Shown piece after piece: positions 18,951 to 27,400 of a stretch of 64,000 nucleotides of DNA. Both the position numbers and the translations under genes were made by a program. Within the stretch, counting starts at the first letter, position 1, and each line of letters opens with the position of its first letter. The notes under the pieces are model-generated. The model made no database searches. It was not told where the DNA came from and saw only the letters and a program-made list of their open reading frames with translations. The stretch is from contig NZ_CP091881.1 in the NCBI RefSeq assembly GCF_022163125.1, forward strand, positions 2,418,001-2,482,000, read 5' to 3'. Source of the stretch: Paenibacillus sp. HWE-109. Its GTDB lineage: Bacteria > Bacillota > Bacilli > Paenibacillales > NBRC-103111.

Positions 18951-19613
18951 GTGCAAAAGAAATTCAAAACAGCCGCTAGTCTCGCAGTCGCCGGCTATCT
19001 CATAAGTTTAATCACTTCCACTTTTATTCCAGGCGCAGTAAACTTGCTCATTCCTGCAGCCTTCTCACTAGGCGGGGTGATGGTTCTGAATCGTCGTTCG
19101 ACAACTTTGGATGAGCCAACCGTTCCACCAAGAATCAATGACTCAAGTGACAACTCGCAATTGCCGATTCCTGATCGTTCTGTGGAAGTCTCTGCTGAGG
19201 TGAGAACGGAGGAGGATTCCTTCTGGGGACCCGTCACCGAGTATATTCATGTGATTGAAGAAATGGTCATCTCAGAAGGTCAGAAAAGCAGCCTGGATGA
19301 TGAGATTGTGGAGAAAACACTTAGCTTGCTCGCCAGGGTAAGCCGTATTATTCCGCAGTTAAAAGAACTGAATGATGGCAATATGAATCATAACATTCAA
19401 CGATTAGTATTTAAAGATTTGAACGGCGCCATCAACCCGTTTCTTAAGCTGGGCGGTGAGGCCAAACGTTTGAATCGGCGGCTTTTGCTTAATGGCTTGA
19501 AAGATATTAATTCTAAACTCTCGGCCTATGTGGAGACCATTGAACAAAAAGATCTGATCGAATTGCAGACTCGCATGGATCTCATCCAGCAAAGGTATCG
19601 TTCTTCAGACTAA
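18951..19613 (+). CDS. xpaC: XpaC-like protein (5-bromo-4-chloroindolyl phosphate hydrolysis family)
   Basis: Protein of 220 aa with an N-terminal hydrophobic stretch (AASLAVAGYLISLITSTF and a second segment to ~residue 45), a variable acidic linker and a helical C-terminal domain. Size and direct pairing with a TelA-family gene match the xpaC-yaaN arrangement of Bacillus. Its true biochemical role is not established despite the historic name. The GTG start is preceded by TTGGAGGTAGG. The gap to the next gene is 17 nt, so the two are co-transcribed. Assignment rests on length, topology and neighbour more than on motifs. Confidence 0.65.
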   Translation: MQKKFKTAASLAVAGYLISLITSTFIPGAVNLLIPAAFSLGGVMVLNRRSTTLDEPTVPPRINDSSDNSQLPIPDRSVEVSAEVRTEEDSFWGPVTEYIHVIEEMVISEGQKSSLDDEIVEKTLSLLARVSRIIPQLKELNDGNMNHNIQRLVFKDLNGAINPFLKLGGEAKRLNRRLLLNGLKDINSKLSAYVETIEQKDLIELQTRMDLIQQRYRSSD

Positions 19614-19630
19614 CAAGGAGGTCATCAATC

Positions 19631-20722
19631 ATGACAACACAATTGGTGCAATTGAAGGAAGCCGACATCATCAAAGTGGAACAAGAGGCGAAGCAGCTGC
19701 TTCAGAAAGTTTCAACAACGGATACCATGGAACTCGAAACACTGATGGATTCCATTGGGCGAATGGGCTCCAAAACTATGGAGCAGGCCGGCCAATCGTT
19801 AGCGATGCTGGAGCGGCCCGTGAATGACTTAATGTCAGGAAAGCGATCTGATGTTCAAAACAACATTTTGAAACTGCGCGGTGAAATCGATTCTTTGAGC
19901 AAAAGCAAGCAGCTGGGCTTTTTTGAGAAAATCATGAAGAAGACGCCGCTTAAAAACTATATTTACAAATATCAATCCGTCAAAACAAATGTGAATGCGA
20001 TTGTGCAATCATTACGCAACGGCAAAGAAACCTTGGAAGAAAATATGGCTTACATGAAAACTTTGAAACGAAACTCTCTCGAATCTGTTTACAATTTGCA
20101 GATGAGAATCGCGATGGGAGAGAACCTGAAGCAGCTATTTGAACAAGAGATCGCCAAACCCGACAATGAGCATCGCAAAACACACCTGGAAAGAGGCCTG
20201 CGTAAAGTCGTTACACGCATTCAATCCTTTCAAGAGATGATTATTCTGTATCAACAAGCGATCGCCGGAACGGATATTATTAATGACAATAATGATAAAC
20301 TCATCGATGCTGTGGATGCGACAATTGATAAAACGCAAAACCTGCTTACCGTTTCCGCGATGATTTCCATGGCTATCGACGATCAAGTTCAAACGATTGA
20401 TGCCGTCAATGCCGCGAATTCTACGCTTAACAAAATGTTCGAAGAGAATTCGCGCTTGCTCAAAGAAACGACGCAAAGGACGAATGACTTGCTAGGCAAA
20501 CCCGGCGTTCAGATGGAATCCATCGAACGTGGGATGACTGATCTATTTGCCGCCTTGGATTTGTTCGAGCAGTCGAATCGCACAATCATCCAATCTGCGA
20601 CTGAACATACGAAGCGTCTTGGCTCTATCAGTCAACAGATGACGCAGCGTTTGGGGTTAATGCCAGGCAATAAACCAAACGCAGAATTGAAAACTTCGGA
20701 ATTGGACGAGCTGATGCAGTAA
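19631..20722 (+). CDS. TelA/YaaN family toxic-anion resistance protein
   Basis: Cytoplasmic, almost wholly alpha-helical protein of 363 aa, typical in length for TelA (tellurite resistance-associated) proteins. Family-like segments are GSKTMEQAGQSLAMLERPV near residue 50, LGFFEKIMKKTPLKNY near 95, and DATIDKTQNLLTVSAMISMA near 230. Members occur in stress and ter-type contexts; a molecular function is not known. The AAGGAG site overlaps the intergenic gap after xpaC. Confidence 0.85.
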   Translation: MTTQLVQLKEADIIKVEQEAKQLLQKVSTTDTMELETLMDSIGRMGSKTMEQAGQSLAMLERPVNDLMSGKRSDVQNNILKLRGEIDSLSKSKQLGFFEKIMKKTPLKNYIYKYQSVKTNVNAIVQSLRNGKETLEENMAYMKTLKRNSLESVYNLQMRIAMGENLKQLFEQEIAKPDNEHRKTHLERGLRKVVTRIQSFQEMIILYQQAIAGTDIINDNNDKLIDAVDATIDKTQNLLTVSAMISMAIDDQVQTIDAVNAANSTLNKMFEENSRLLKETTQRTNDLLGKPGVQMESIERGMTDLFAALDLFEQSNRTIIQSATEHTKRLGSISQQMTQRLGLMPGNKPNAELKTSELDELMQ

Positions 20723-20740
20723 AAGGGAGGCTTTATAAGA

Positions 20741-21091
20741 ATGAATCCCATTATGAATCGTATTGGAACTGTGTTTATTCCCGTAAGCAACATTGAAAAT
20801 GCTCGTGATTGGTATTGCAAGCTGCTAGGTTTGCCGGCAGACGGAGAAGTGCTGTTCGGTCATCTATTCATCCTGCCTATGGAGGGTACAGGGATTGTAC
20901 TGGACAGTAAAATATACCAAGAAGATCGGCTGTACAAAACGCCGGCTTTCCATTTCAACACGACGAATATCGAAGCGGCATTCGAATTCCTCAAAGCTAG
21001 CGACATTGAACTCGCCACAGGCATTGAGCATAATCAGTGGATCAATTTCAAAGATCCTGATGGTAATCTTTTGATGGTTTGCAGATGTTAA
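20741..21091 (+). CDS. VOC superfamily (glyoxalase/bleomycin-resistance-like) protein
   Basis: Small protein of 116 aa with one vicinal-oxygen-chelate unit: IGTVFIPVSNIENARDWYCKLLG at the start and WINFKDPDGNLLMVC at the end, matching the two beta-alpha-beta halves. Substrate unknown; such single-unit proteins act as dimers. It has its own AAAGGGAGG site and a strong terminator follows. Confidence 0.85.
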   Translation: MNPIMNRIGTVFIPVSNIENARDWYCKLLGLPADGEVLFGHLFILPMEGTGIVLDSKIYQEDRLYKTPAFHFNTTNIEAAFEFLKASDIELATGIEHNQWINFKDPDGNLLMVCRC

Positions 21092-21093
21092 AT

Positions 21094-21143
21094 GGGCTGG
21101 ACTCACAAGTCGATATTTACTTGTGGGTCAGCCCACTTTTTTT
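21094..21143 (+). terminator. Intrinsic terminator after the VOC gene
   Basis: GGGCTG plus ACTCACAAGT pairs with ACTTGTGGGT plus CAGCCC across a CGATATTT loop, then CA and a run of seven T. A long, nearly perfect stem. Confidence 0.9.
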
Positions 21144-21241
21144 ATGGTGGAGCTAGGTCTAAGTAAATTTGTATATTCATGCAATATAATGCATAATAAT
21201 TCTGTGACCTACGGTAAAATTTGATAAAAAGGGTGATTGGA

Positions 21242-21850
21242 ATGATATTGACCCACGAGTCTTTACAGCTGGAAGACTACTTAATCGAGAGTGAAGAAGT
21301 AGATTATACCGATCCTGCAATTCAAATATTAGCAAATACTCTCTTCCTGGAAGCAAAAACTGAAGTTGATTTTGTGCAAAAAGCTTTCGAATTTGTGCGT
21401 GACCGCATTTCACATTCCTGGGATATTCAAAGCTCGCGGATTACCCGCACAGCTTCTGAGACGCTGCATTTTCGGGAAGGGATTTGTTATGCAAAGTCTG
21501 GTTTACTATGCGCAATACTAAGAAGCAAAGGGATCCCGACTGGTTTTTGCTATCAACGTTTAACGTTAGGAGATACCCCGGATACAGGGTATTGTCTGCA
21601 TGCTTTGAATGCGGTCTACTTGAAATCACTCGATAAATGGATACGTCTGGATGCAAGGGGCAACAAGGTGGGGGTACAAGCCGAATTCGCCATTGACGAG
21701 GAAAAACTTGCTTTTCCGATCAGGGAACATTACGACGAAGTTGATTATGCTGGGATTTATATACAACCCAATAAGAAGACTATAGATACATTAAAACAGC
21801 ATACAGACTGCATACAAATGATACTTCATGGTTTGCCGACAAGCTTGTAG
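21242..21850 (+). CDS. Transglutaminase-like cysteine peptidase-fold protein
   Basis: About 202 aa, cytoplasmic. The papain/transglutaminase-like triad is visible: Cys in FREGICYAKSGLLCA (~residue 83), His in YCLHALNAVYL (~120) and Asp in IRLDARGN (~137). The N-terminal region binds nothing recognisable. Such proteins may cleave or crosslink peptides; the substrate is unknown. ATG 21242 follows AAAAGGGTGAT; an upstream TTG at 21221 is less likely. Confidence 0.82.
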   Translation: MILTHESLQLEDYLIESEEVDYTDPAIQILANTLFLEAKTEVDFVQKAFEFVRDRISHSWDIQSSRITRTASETLHFREGICYAKSGLLCAILRSKGIPTGFCYQRLTLGDTPDTGYCLHALNAVYLKSLDKWIRLDARGNKVGVQAEFAIDEEKLAFPIREHYDEVDYAGIYIQPNKKTIDTLKQHTDCIQMILHGLPTSL

Positions 21851-21912
21851 ATGTTCGTAATTGTGATAAAATGAAATAAATTGGCGATTTATGGAAGAAG
21901 GGTGGAGATGAG

Positions 21913-22605
21913 ATGGACAAGAAGAAGCTTGCCGGGGAGCAGGCTGCAACCTATATCGAGGAGGGAATGATACTAGGTTTGGGAACCGGTTCGACGGTAT
22001 ATTGGACGATTCAAAAACTAGGAGAGCTTGTAAAACAGGGACTTAGGATCAAGGGAATTCCAACTTCCAAGGCAACGGAACAGCAGGCAAGAGAACTTGG
22101 CATTCCAATTCTAGATATTTCCGAAGTGCAGGAAATTGATTTGACGATTGATGGTGCAGACGAAGTAAATCCACATTTTGCTCTTATCAAAGGTGGAGGC
22201 GGAGCGTTGTTTCGAGAGAAAATGGTGGCGTCACTTTCCCGCCGTCTGCTTATTGTCGTTGATGACTCCAAAGTGGTGAATACATTAGGGAAATTTCCTT
22301 TGCCCGTTGAAGTCGTGCCCTTCGGTTGGGAAATCACAAGCCGCAATATTGCGAAACTGGGCTGCTCTCCAGAACTTCGCCTTCATACGGCAGGGCCCTT
22401 TATTACGGACAATGGAAACTATATCCTCGACTGTTATTTTACAGAAATACAGCATCCAGAGGTACTGAATGAACAACTGACTAAGATTATAGGTGTCGTT
22501 GAGACAGGACTCTTTGTGAATATGGCGGAAATGATTATCGTCGGCGGGGATAATGGTGTTTCTGTAAGATCTATCCCCATGCAATCGGAGGCTGCAAATG
22601 AATAA
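21913..22605 (+). CDS. rpiA: Ribose-5-phosphate isomerase A
   Basis: Interconverts ribose-5-phosphate and ribulose-5-phosphate in the pentose phosphate pathway. The 230-aa protein has all RpiA signatures: LGLGTGSTVYWTI near residue 20, LTIDGADEVNPHFALIKGGGGALFREK near 80-105 (catalytic Asp/Glu/Lys region) and the C-terminal FVNMAEMIIVGGDNGV. GAAGGGTGGAG precedes the ATG. The 3' end overlaps the next small gene by 8 nt. Confidence 0.95.
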   Translation: MDKKKLAGEQAATYIEEGMILGLGTGSTVYWTIQKLGELVKQGLRIKGIPTSKATEQQARELGIPILDISEVQEIDLTIDGADEVNPHFALIKGGGGALFREKMVASLSRRLLIVVDDSKVVNTLGKFPLPVEVVPFGWEITSRNIAKLGCSPELRLHTAGPFITDNGNYILDCYFTEIQHPEVLNEQLTKIIGVVETGLFVNMAEMIIVGGDNGVSVRSIPMQSEAANE

Positions 22606-22864
22606 ATCAATCTTTCGAGCTCTTGGGGTTGGCACTCTGTTTATCTTTGCATATTATGCTTACCAGATTAGTTGGGGCATGATCATAACCTTTCGTTATG
22701 CACCAGACTTCGCCAACACCACTGGATCGGTAGGTAATGGTCAAAGTAAAGTGGCTTTCGGACAAGCGGCCAGTAATTGGCAAATAAGCCTTGAGTTAAT
22801 TGGCATGATGGCTTTAGGCATGAGCATTTATTATTTGGTTCGTTATTTCAAAAAAGGCAAATGA
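22598..22864 (+). CDS. Small two-segment membrane protein of unknown function
   Basis: 88 aa with hydrophobic helices near residues 5-33 and 62-82 and a basic C-terminus (RYFKKGK). No known family recognised. ATG lies 7 nt behind a GGAGG located in the rpiA 3' end, so translation is coupled to rpiA. It ends 2 nt from the convergent AraC gene with no visible terminator between. Confidence 0.75.
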   Translation: MNKSIFRALGVGTLFIFAYYAYQISWGMIITFRYAPDFANTTGSVGNGQSKVAFGQAASNWQISLELIGMMALGMSIYYLVRYFKKGK

Positions 22865-22866
22865 TT

Positions 22867-23559
22867 TCAAAGAATTCTGCCGGCTTCCTTCATCATTTGT
22901 GAGGGCGTTTTACCCCGTATCTGCTTGAATTGTCGGCTGAAGAAGGAGAGATCGTTGTAGCCAAGTGCTTCCGCAACTTCGGTAACGTTCATGCCATTGT
23001 AGCGCAATAAATGCTCGGCGCGATCAATCCGCATTCTGATCAAGTACTGATCAAAAGTAATACCCATAACCTGTTTGAATTTAAGCGCGAAGTATCGAGG
23101 CGAGAGCTGAGCTTGCTCAGCTAGTGCTTCCACAGTGTGAAGAGTACCAGGAGATTGTTTGATTTGATGGGCAATTGTACGAATGACAGAATTTGGCCGA
23201 TCTATCATAGGTTGTTGTGTGCTTATCTCTTCCCGGCGAAGCTGCTTGAGCAGCAAAGTTAACAATAGCTTTGCTTCGGAATCATCTTCGCTTGCAGGAG
23301 GAATCATCGTTTCAACAAAATGGTTTAAATAAGTTTCAAAAAGATACGTGTCTCGGACGACATGGTAGTAGACAGGAAGTTCGCTAGCCATCGCCATTGG
23401 TAATGAGAAATGAATAAACGTGACAGTCAGTGGTTGTTGAGGATTGTGCTCAGCGAGCGTTCGGTCCCCAGGACGGAATAGAAAACAACTCCCTTTACGA
23501 ATCTCATAGGTATGATTGTGCAAGTTCATCGTTCCTGCCCCACTCCAGGTATACCACAA
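22867..23559 (-). CDS. AraC family transcriptional regulator (cupin plus double HTH); 5' end uncertain
   Basis: DNA-binding regulator. The N-terminal part is a cupin (YEIRKGSCFLFRPGD, PLTVTFIHFSLP); the C-terminal ~100 residues are two helix-turn-helix units (LSPRYFALKFKQVMG and NDLSFFSRQFKQIRGKTPSQM). The given start is TTG 23559, the only ordinary start codon available, giving 230 aa, but it has no ribosome binding site and cuts into the cupin. The frame stays open up to 23673 (see the upstream-region feature). It is divergent from a ferritin-like gene that it may control (inference). Confidence 0.85.
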   Translation of the reverse strand: MWYTWSGAGTMNLHNHTYEIRKGSCFLFRPGDRTLAEHNPQQPLTVTFIHFSLPMAMASELPVYYHVVRDTYLFETYLNHFVETMIPPASEDDSEAKLLLTLLLKQLRREEISTQQPMIDRPNSVIRTIAHQIKQSPGTLHTVEALAEQAQLSPRYFALKFKQVMGITFDQYLIRMRIDRAEHLLRYNGMNVTEVAEALGYNDLSFFSRQFKQIRGKTPSQMMKEAGRIL

Positions 23560-23684
23560 ATCATAATCGATTAAAGGTTGATGACGTGTGTCCCATTTCC
23601 AGTTCTTTTCACAGGTTACCTTTCCTATATTGCAGTTGAGCTGTAGTTGAGCTGCTAGTTCTAATATGATAGATCACCCTCTTC
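23560..23684 (-). other. In-frame upstream extension of the AraC gene with strong SD but no ATG/GTG/TTG
   Basis: On the minus strand the frame is open from 23673 and reads ILELAAQLQLNCNIGKV, then NWKWDTRHQPLIDYDL, joining the cupin smoothly. A near-perfect Shine-Dalgarno (GAGGGTGATC) lies just upstream, with ATC (23670-23668) 6 nt and ATA (23667-23665) 9 nt after GAGGG. No ordinary start codon occurs in this stretch. Either translation starts at a rare AUC/AUA codon or the start has been lost by mutation. Confidence 0.55.
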
Positions 23685-23807
23685 TTAGGTAGAAAAGTAC
23701 CAATATTGTGTGGTTAAGTCTATTCATTTTAGCCTAATTACTCTTTAAGATAAAGAGAGCATCAGCAAAATCATCTAGCACATAGGAACATGACAGGAGT
23801 GATTAGA

Positions 23808-25094
23808 ATGCTTCATCCATTCATGGGAATCGAAGATTGGGACCGAGTGGGTCTATCCGTGGAAGAGTCGGCAAGAAGGCTTCAAAGAATTGCTTATATG
23901 GATCGTGGTCTCATGCATATGGAGGCCGGGTTTATGATTGCCACGCCAGAATATGAAGTGAAGGGTGCTCTGTCAAGGATGGTATGGCAAGATGCCAGCC
24001 ATCATGACGAACTTCGAAGCCGCTGCAAGCAGCTCAGGATGAGTGTGGTCGCCTTCGATAAATGCCAGGATGTGGCACTGAAGGAACTCTTGGATAGGTC
24101 ACTGGAGGCCGAGTCGACTTTGATCCGATTGAAGGTTCTATTCGAAGTAATCAAGCCAGCGCAGATAGCGGCAATTCGATCTTATATGAGTCTGGCACAA
24201 CCTTTGGTTGATGAGCCGACGTTATCGCTGTTTAAAAGACAACTGCCGGAGAGAGAAGATCAAGTCGCTTGGGGGATTGCTGCGATTGCTGAATTATCCC
24301 AAGCGGCGAAGGAAGACGAACTGGAGTATGCTGTGAAGTGGAAGGGTTATACGGAGGCACTTCTTAGAGCAGCAGGGGGAATAGAGGGGACGGATAAGCG
24401 GGAAGAGACAGCGGAGGCGCTCATCTTGAAGACACGGCCTTTCGAAGTTCCCCGTCAAAGTACGCGCGACTCTCGATTCGTTTCTGCGATTAAGAAACAT
24501 AAAGATCAGCATTTCGCTGATTCGGATCAGGGAAGACTCGAACAGATGATGTTCACTCGTTTTTTCGAAATGTCACCAGCGGAAGGTGTGGCTTATGTGC
24601 ATTTTACGACCGTAGGCAAGCCGTGGGCGTTCTATTACGATACGGCGCGTCATCTCTGGGACGAGGTCAGACACGCGTGGTTTGGCGAAGCTGCGCTCCG
24701 TAAGAACGGTTACGATATTTATGAAGTTCCCAACTGGACTGGTTGGTACGATATGACGGCCCAACTGTTCGAAAAAGATGAAGCCTACACGCATCTGACC
24801 ATTGCGATTGAAAAGGCAGCGATGAAATATCCCCCTGGCAAGCGGGAAGAATGGGAGTTTTGCCGGGATATTGCCAAGGATCCCTTGATGACGACCTTCC
24901 AGGATTTCGATTGGGCAGATGAGGTCGTTCATGCCAGCTTTGGCCAGAAATGGATCATCGATGAAGTCCATCACGGTGACAATAGAGCAGCGAAAGAAGC
25001 GGCAGCTGCTACCGTTACGAAGCGACTCGCCTATATGAGAAACTATGAGGACGACGCTCCTCCGAAGGCAAATCGGTTTGCTGGAGGGTACTGA
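23808..25094 (+). CDS. Ferritin-like di-iron-fold protein of unknown function
   Basis: About 428 aa, soluble. The C-terminal half has the order of residues expected of a ferritin-like four-helix bundle: Glu in AEGVAYVHF (~257), ExxH in WDEVRHAWFG (~285), Glu in HLTIAIEKA (~335) and ExxH in ADEVVHASFG (~371). The N-terminal half has a second, weaker set (MHMEAGFM, WQDASHHDELR), suggesting an internal duplication. It may be an oxidase/hydroxylase or metal-handling protein. ATG 23808 follows AGGAGTG; ATG 23790 lies upstream in frame but lacks a site. Divergent from the AraC gene; monocistronic with a strong terminator. Confidence 0.65.
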   Translation: MLHPFMGIEDWDRVGLSVEESARRLQRIAYMDRGLMHMEAGFMIATPEYEVKGALSRMVWQDASHHDELRSRCKQLRMSVVAFDKCQDVALKELLDRSLEAESTLIRLKVLFEVIKPAQIAAIRSYMSLAQPLVDEPTLSLFKRQLPEREDQVAWGIAAIAELSQAAKEDELEYAVKWKGYTEALLRAAGGIEGTDKREETAEALILKTRPFEVPRQSTRDSRFVSAIKKHKDQHFADSDQGRLEQMMFTRFFEMSPAEGVAYVHFTTVGKPWAFYYDTARHLWDEVRHAWFGEAALRKNGYDIYEVPNWTGWYDMTAQLFEKDEAYTHLTIAIEKAAMKYPPGKREEWEFCRDIAKDPLMTTFQDFDWADEVVHASFGQKWIIDEVHHGDNRAAKEAAAATVTKRLAYMRNYEDDAPPKANRFAGGY

Positions 25095-25125
25095 GTACTT
25101 GTGAATCAACCGCCCACCAATAAAG

Positions 25126-25179
25126 AAGAGGCTGTGCCAAAAGGTTGTATAATTACCTTTTGGCACAGCCTCTTTTTTT
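25126..25179 (+). terminator. Strong intrinsic terminator
   Basis: AAGAGGCTGTGCCAAAAGGT pairs perfectly with its complement across a 9-nt loop, and the right arm runs into seven T. Because the stem is flanked by A-rich and T-rich DNA it could act from both sides. Confidence 0.93.
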
Positions 25180-25244
25180 AAAATATAAGAGTTTATATGT
25201 TTTGGGGTGAGCGCGGAGTTACTCCAGCCGCCTTGTGCGAACAG

Positions 25245-25435
25245 AGGGAGGGAACTACAGTCCGCTATTCTAGCCAAAAGTATCCATATCGCGGGAGTGA
25301 GGGAACTACAATCCGCTATTTTGCTGTTTCAAGGCAAATTCAGCGTTTTTCGTGGAAATAAGACCCTGTAGTTCCGCTAATACCCTAGCATCCCTGCTAT
25401 ATGCCTATTTAGCGTCCTATAGTTCCCTTAACAGG
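25245..25435. repeat. Interspersed intergenic repeat, copy A
   Basis: Contains GGGAACTACAGTCCGCTA (25250) and GGGAACTACAATCCGCTA (25301) in direct orientation, then a central TTTCGTGGAAATAAGACC block, then inverted partial motifs TGTAGTTCC (25368) and TATAGTTCCC (near 25418). It matches the element at 39541-39728 along its length and shares motifs with 58233-58586. It lies between convergent genes. No reading frame is supported here. Confidence 0.8.
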
Positions 25436-25451
25436 TTTTGTCGCTACGAAG

Positions 25452-25488
25452 AGGCTGATCTCTCAGGGCGGCGAAGCCGTTTTTCTTT
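25452..25488 (+). terminator. Hairpin tail shared with repeat copy C
   Basis: CGGC-GAA-GCCG followed by TTTTTCTTT forms a short terminator-like hairpin. The same tail (ATCTCT.AGGGCGGC.AAGCCG then T-rich) recurs at 58549-58582, so it belongs to the repeat family rather than to one gene. Confidence 0.55.
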
Positions 25489-25560
25489 ATCTTGCGTCAA
25501 AATAAGGCAGCTGAAGGTGCTTCTGTATCCCGTAGACATAAGTCTACAAAATTTCCTTCT

Positions 25561-26715
25561 TTAGTGTCGAAACACACCGTTTCGACCGTTATTTTTGGCG
25601 CCATAGAGTGCTTTGTCACAAGAAGAATACAGCGTTTCTAATTGTGTATCGGGATTTGGAATCAGCGTAACAACGCCTAAACTTATGGTATAGGCTGCTG
25701 GCAGTTCCGAATTGGTTGTCCCAGCGATAGCTCGCCGGAATAATTCCGCTTTAGCAGTCGATTCTTCTATGCCCGCGCCGGGAAGTAAAATAGCGAACTC
25801 GTCGCCGCCATATCGCCCAAACAAATCATGTTTCCCCAATAGGCTCGATATCCTTTTGCATAGATCCTGCAGGACCAGATCACCTGTATCGTGCCCGTAG
25901 GTATCATTAATCGTTTTGAACTCATCGATATCGAACAGCAATAAGGAAACAGGCTTCCCTTTTTTAGCGAAACTGCTAAGAATTCTTCGAGCGTGGAGAA
26001 CAAACATTCGCCGGTTGAGAATGCCGGTTAAATCATCATAATTCGCAAGCATGGTTAATTCGCGATCGGCCCGTTCTTTCAAAAGTAGGACAAAACCTGT
26101 ATTCCCTAGAATCATGACCAGATAAAGGACTATAAAAGAGATGGTTTGATAAAAACTTGGTGTGAAAAACCCCATAAGATTATTCAAAAGAAGTGCAAAC
26201 ACACTTCTTATTACAAGGGCTAAGCTGATTAATAGATAGATGCAGCCCATCATTTTCATAAGCAAAGATGAAGCTTCGTCCTTCATCATTCGGTAAGCGG
26301 GAAGAATAATAAGGACGGCTAGGCCCAAAGACCCAACGAGAATGCGCACTCGCTCAACATTGTAAAAGAAAAGACATAAGTGAAAACAGATCATGATGGC
26401 ACTTGTCATGCTGATATAGAATCTTCTGGTGGACACATGAAATTGCTGCTGCAGTTTGAGCAACGCTACAGTTTCCAAGCTGAATCCGAGGAAAAGGAGA
26501 GAATTGGTCAATGAGATTGTTACCGTATCAGGAATTCCACCACGCCAAATTAGGACAATCCAGGCTAGAGCTTGAACACATTTTCCAGCAAAAAAGATAT
26601 TCATTGTTGTATCTTTAGGGTGTTGACTCCAATAAGCGCTAATTAAAATAACGGTAAACAGGTGCCCAATGACTAACGTGATGAAGATTGTCTTCATATC
26701 CAATAACAAATCCAT
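25561..26715 (-). CDS. Membrane-bound diguanylate cyclase (GGDEF domain)
   Basis: Synthesises cyclic di-GMP. About 384 aa: five to six hydrophobic segments in the first ~200 residues, then a GGDEF domain with LANYDDLTGILNRRMF, FDIDEFKTINDTYGHDTGD and the intact catalytic YGGDEFAILLPG (~residue 305). No EAL domain and no obvious inhibitory RxxD site just before GGDEF. Start chosen at ATG 26715; a TTG at 26787 would add 24 residues without a good binding site. It may link c-di-GMP to motility or exopolysaccharide (inference). Confidence 0.92.
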   Translation of the reverse strand: MDLLLDMKTIFITLVIGHLFTVILISAYWSQHPKDTTMNIFFAGKCVQALAWIVLIWRGGIPDTVTISLTNSLLFLGFSLETVALLKLQQQFHVSTRRFYISMTSAIMICFHLCLFFYNVERVRILVGSLGLAVLIILPAYRMMKDEASSLLMKMMGCIYLLISLALVIRSVFALLLNNLMGFFTPSFYQTISFIVLYLVMILGNTGFVLLLKERADRELTMLANYDDLTGILNRRMFVLHARRILSSFAKKGKPVSLLLFDIDEFKTINDTYGHDTGDLVLQDLCKRISSLLGKHDLFGRYGGDEFAILLPGAGIEESTAKAELFRRAIAGTTNSELPAAYTISLGVVTLIPNPDTQLETLYSSCDKALYGAKNNGRNGVFRH

Positions 26716-26880
26716 ATTGAACCACCATCTTATGTATGAGTTCCATGCCACTTTGAGTATAACCAATAATTCTACAATTTTCCACAAAAGTTCGCATGAA
26801 TAAACCCCAAGGTCGGGATTATCCGATTCTTAGGGTCACACCACCGTTATGTCAATAATTGAACACGGTTATTTACAAGC

Positions 26881-27060
26881 TTATTTCTGTTGGCCTTTCA
26901 ATACCCAAGAAACGAATTGATAGAATGTGTTCTCGGTGAAATCAGTCATCTCGAAACGATGCGCGTCAATGGAGTCCTCAGCCGGACTGACATCGGACGG
27001 ATGCCCCGGTTCAAATTCATTCGTTATCCCTTGTTTATTGCCTGCATTGTAAGTTGTCAT
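26881..27060 (-). CDS. Small hypothetical protein, 59 aa
   Basis: Starts MTTYNAGNKQGITNEFEP and ends SWVLKGQQK; acidic and polar, with no membrane segment or signal. ATG 27060 is preceded by GGGGAAGGA with a suitable spacer. A longer frame reaches 27138, but the extra part has no binding site. Not recognised; the clear ribosome binding site supports a real gene. Confidence 0.6.
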   Translation of the reverse strand: MTTYNAGNKQGITNEFEPGHPSDVSPAEDSIDAHRFEMTDFTENTFYQFVSWVLKGQQK

Positions 27061-27400
27061 GGAAATGTTCCTTCCCCAATTATGTTGGTGTATAATTGTC
27101 CGCAAGGAAAGAGACGACAAAAAAACCATCTCTCTCATTGAAAGAAGGTCGGTTGCACTATTCGCTCCACTAGGTCAAAGTGCCCATATAATGACCAAGC
27201 TTCATTGCGCCCTGTTATAGTTCTTAGTACACAAATTATACATCGAGTTGCTATCACTAGTAAATACCTTATAGACTATGAAATAGATAAGAAAAAGTAA
27301 ATTTACATATAAAGTATAATTTATGATAAAATTGAAAATATTTGAATGCATTTTTTAAAAATATTAAAATGAGATCGTCGTCAAGTTGAGGAGAAGGGTT
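27061..27400. other. AT-rich intergenic region between divergent genes
   Basis: About 340 bp without a supported gene. On the minus strand a TTGTCG / TTATAC pair near 27082-27125 could serve the 59-aa gene. The 27290-27380 part is extremely AT-rich (including TATAAT-like hexamers at ~27317 and ~27330) and presumably holds the kinase promoter, but no well-spaced -35/-10 pair stands out. Confidence 0.5.

Noticed and set aside
24573..25277. 234-codon minus-strand frame opposite the ferritin-like gene
   Set aside because: It runs through a strong terminator and antisense to a gene with clear di-iron motifs; no binding site or recognisable domain.
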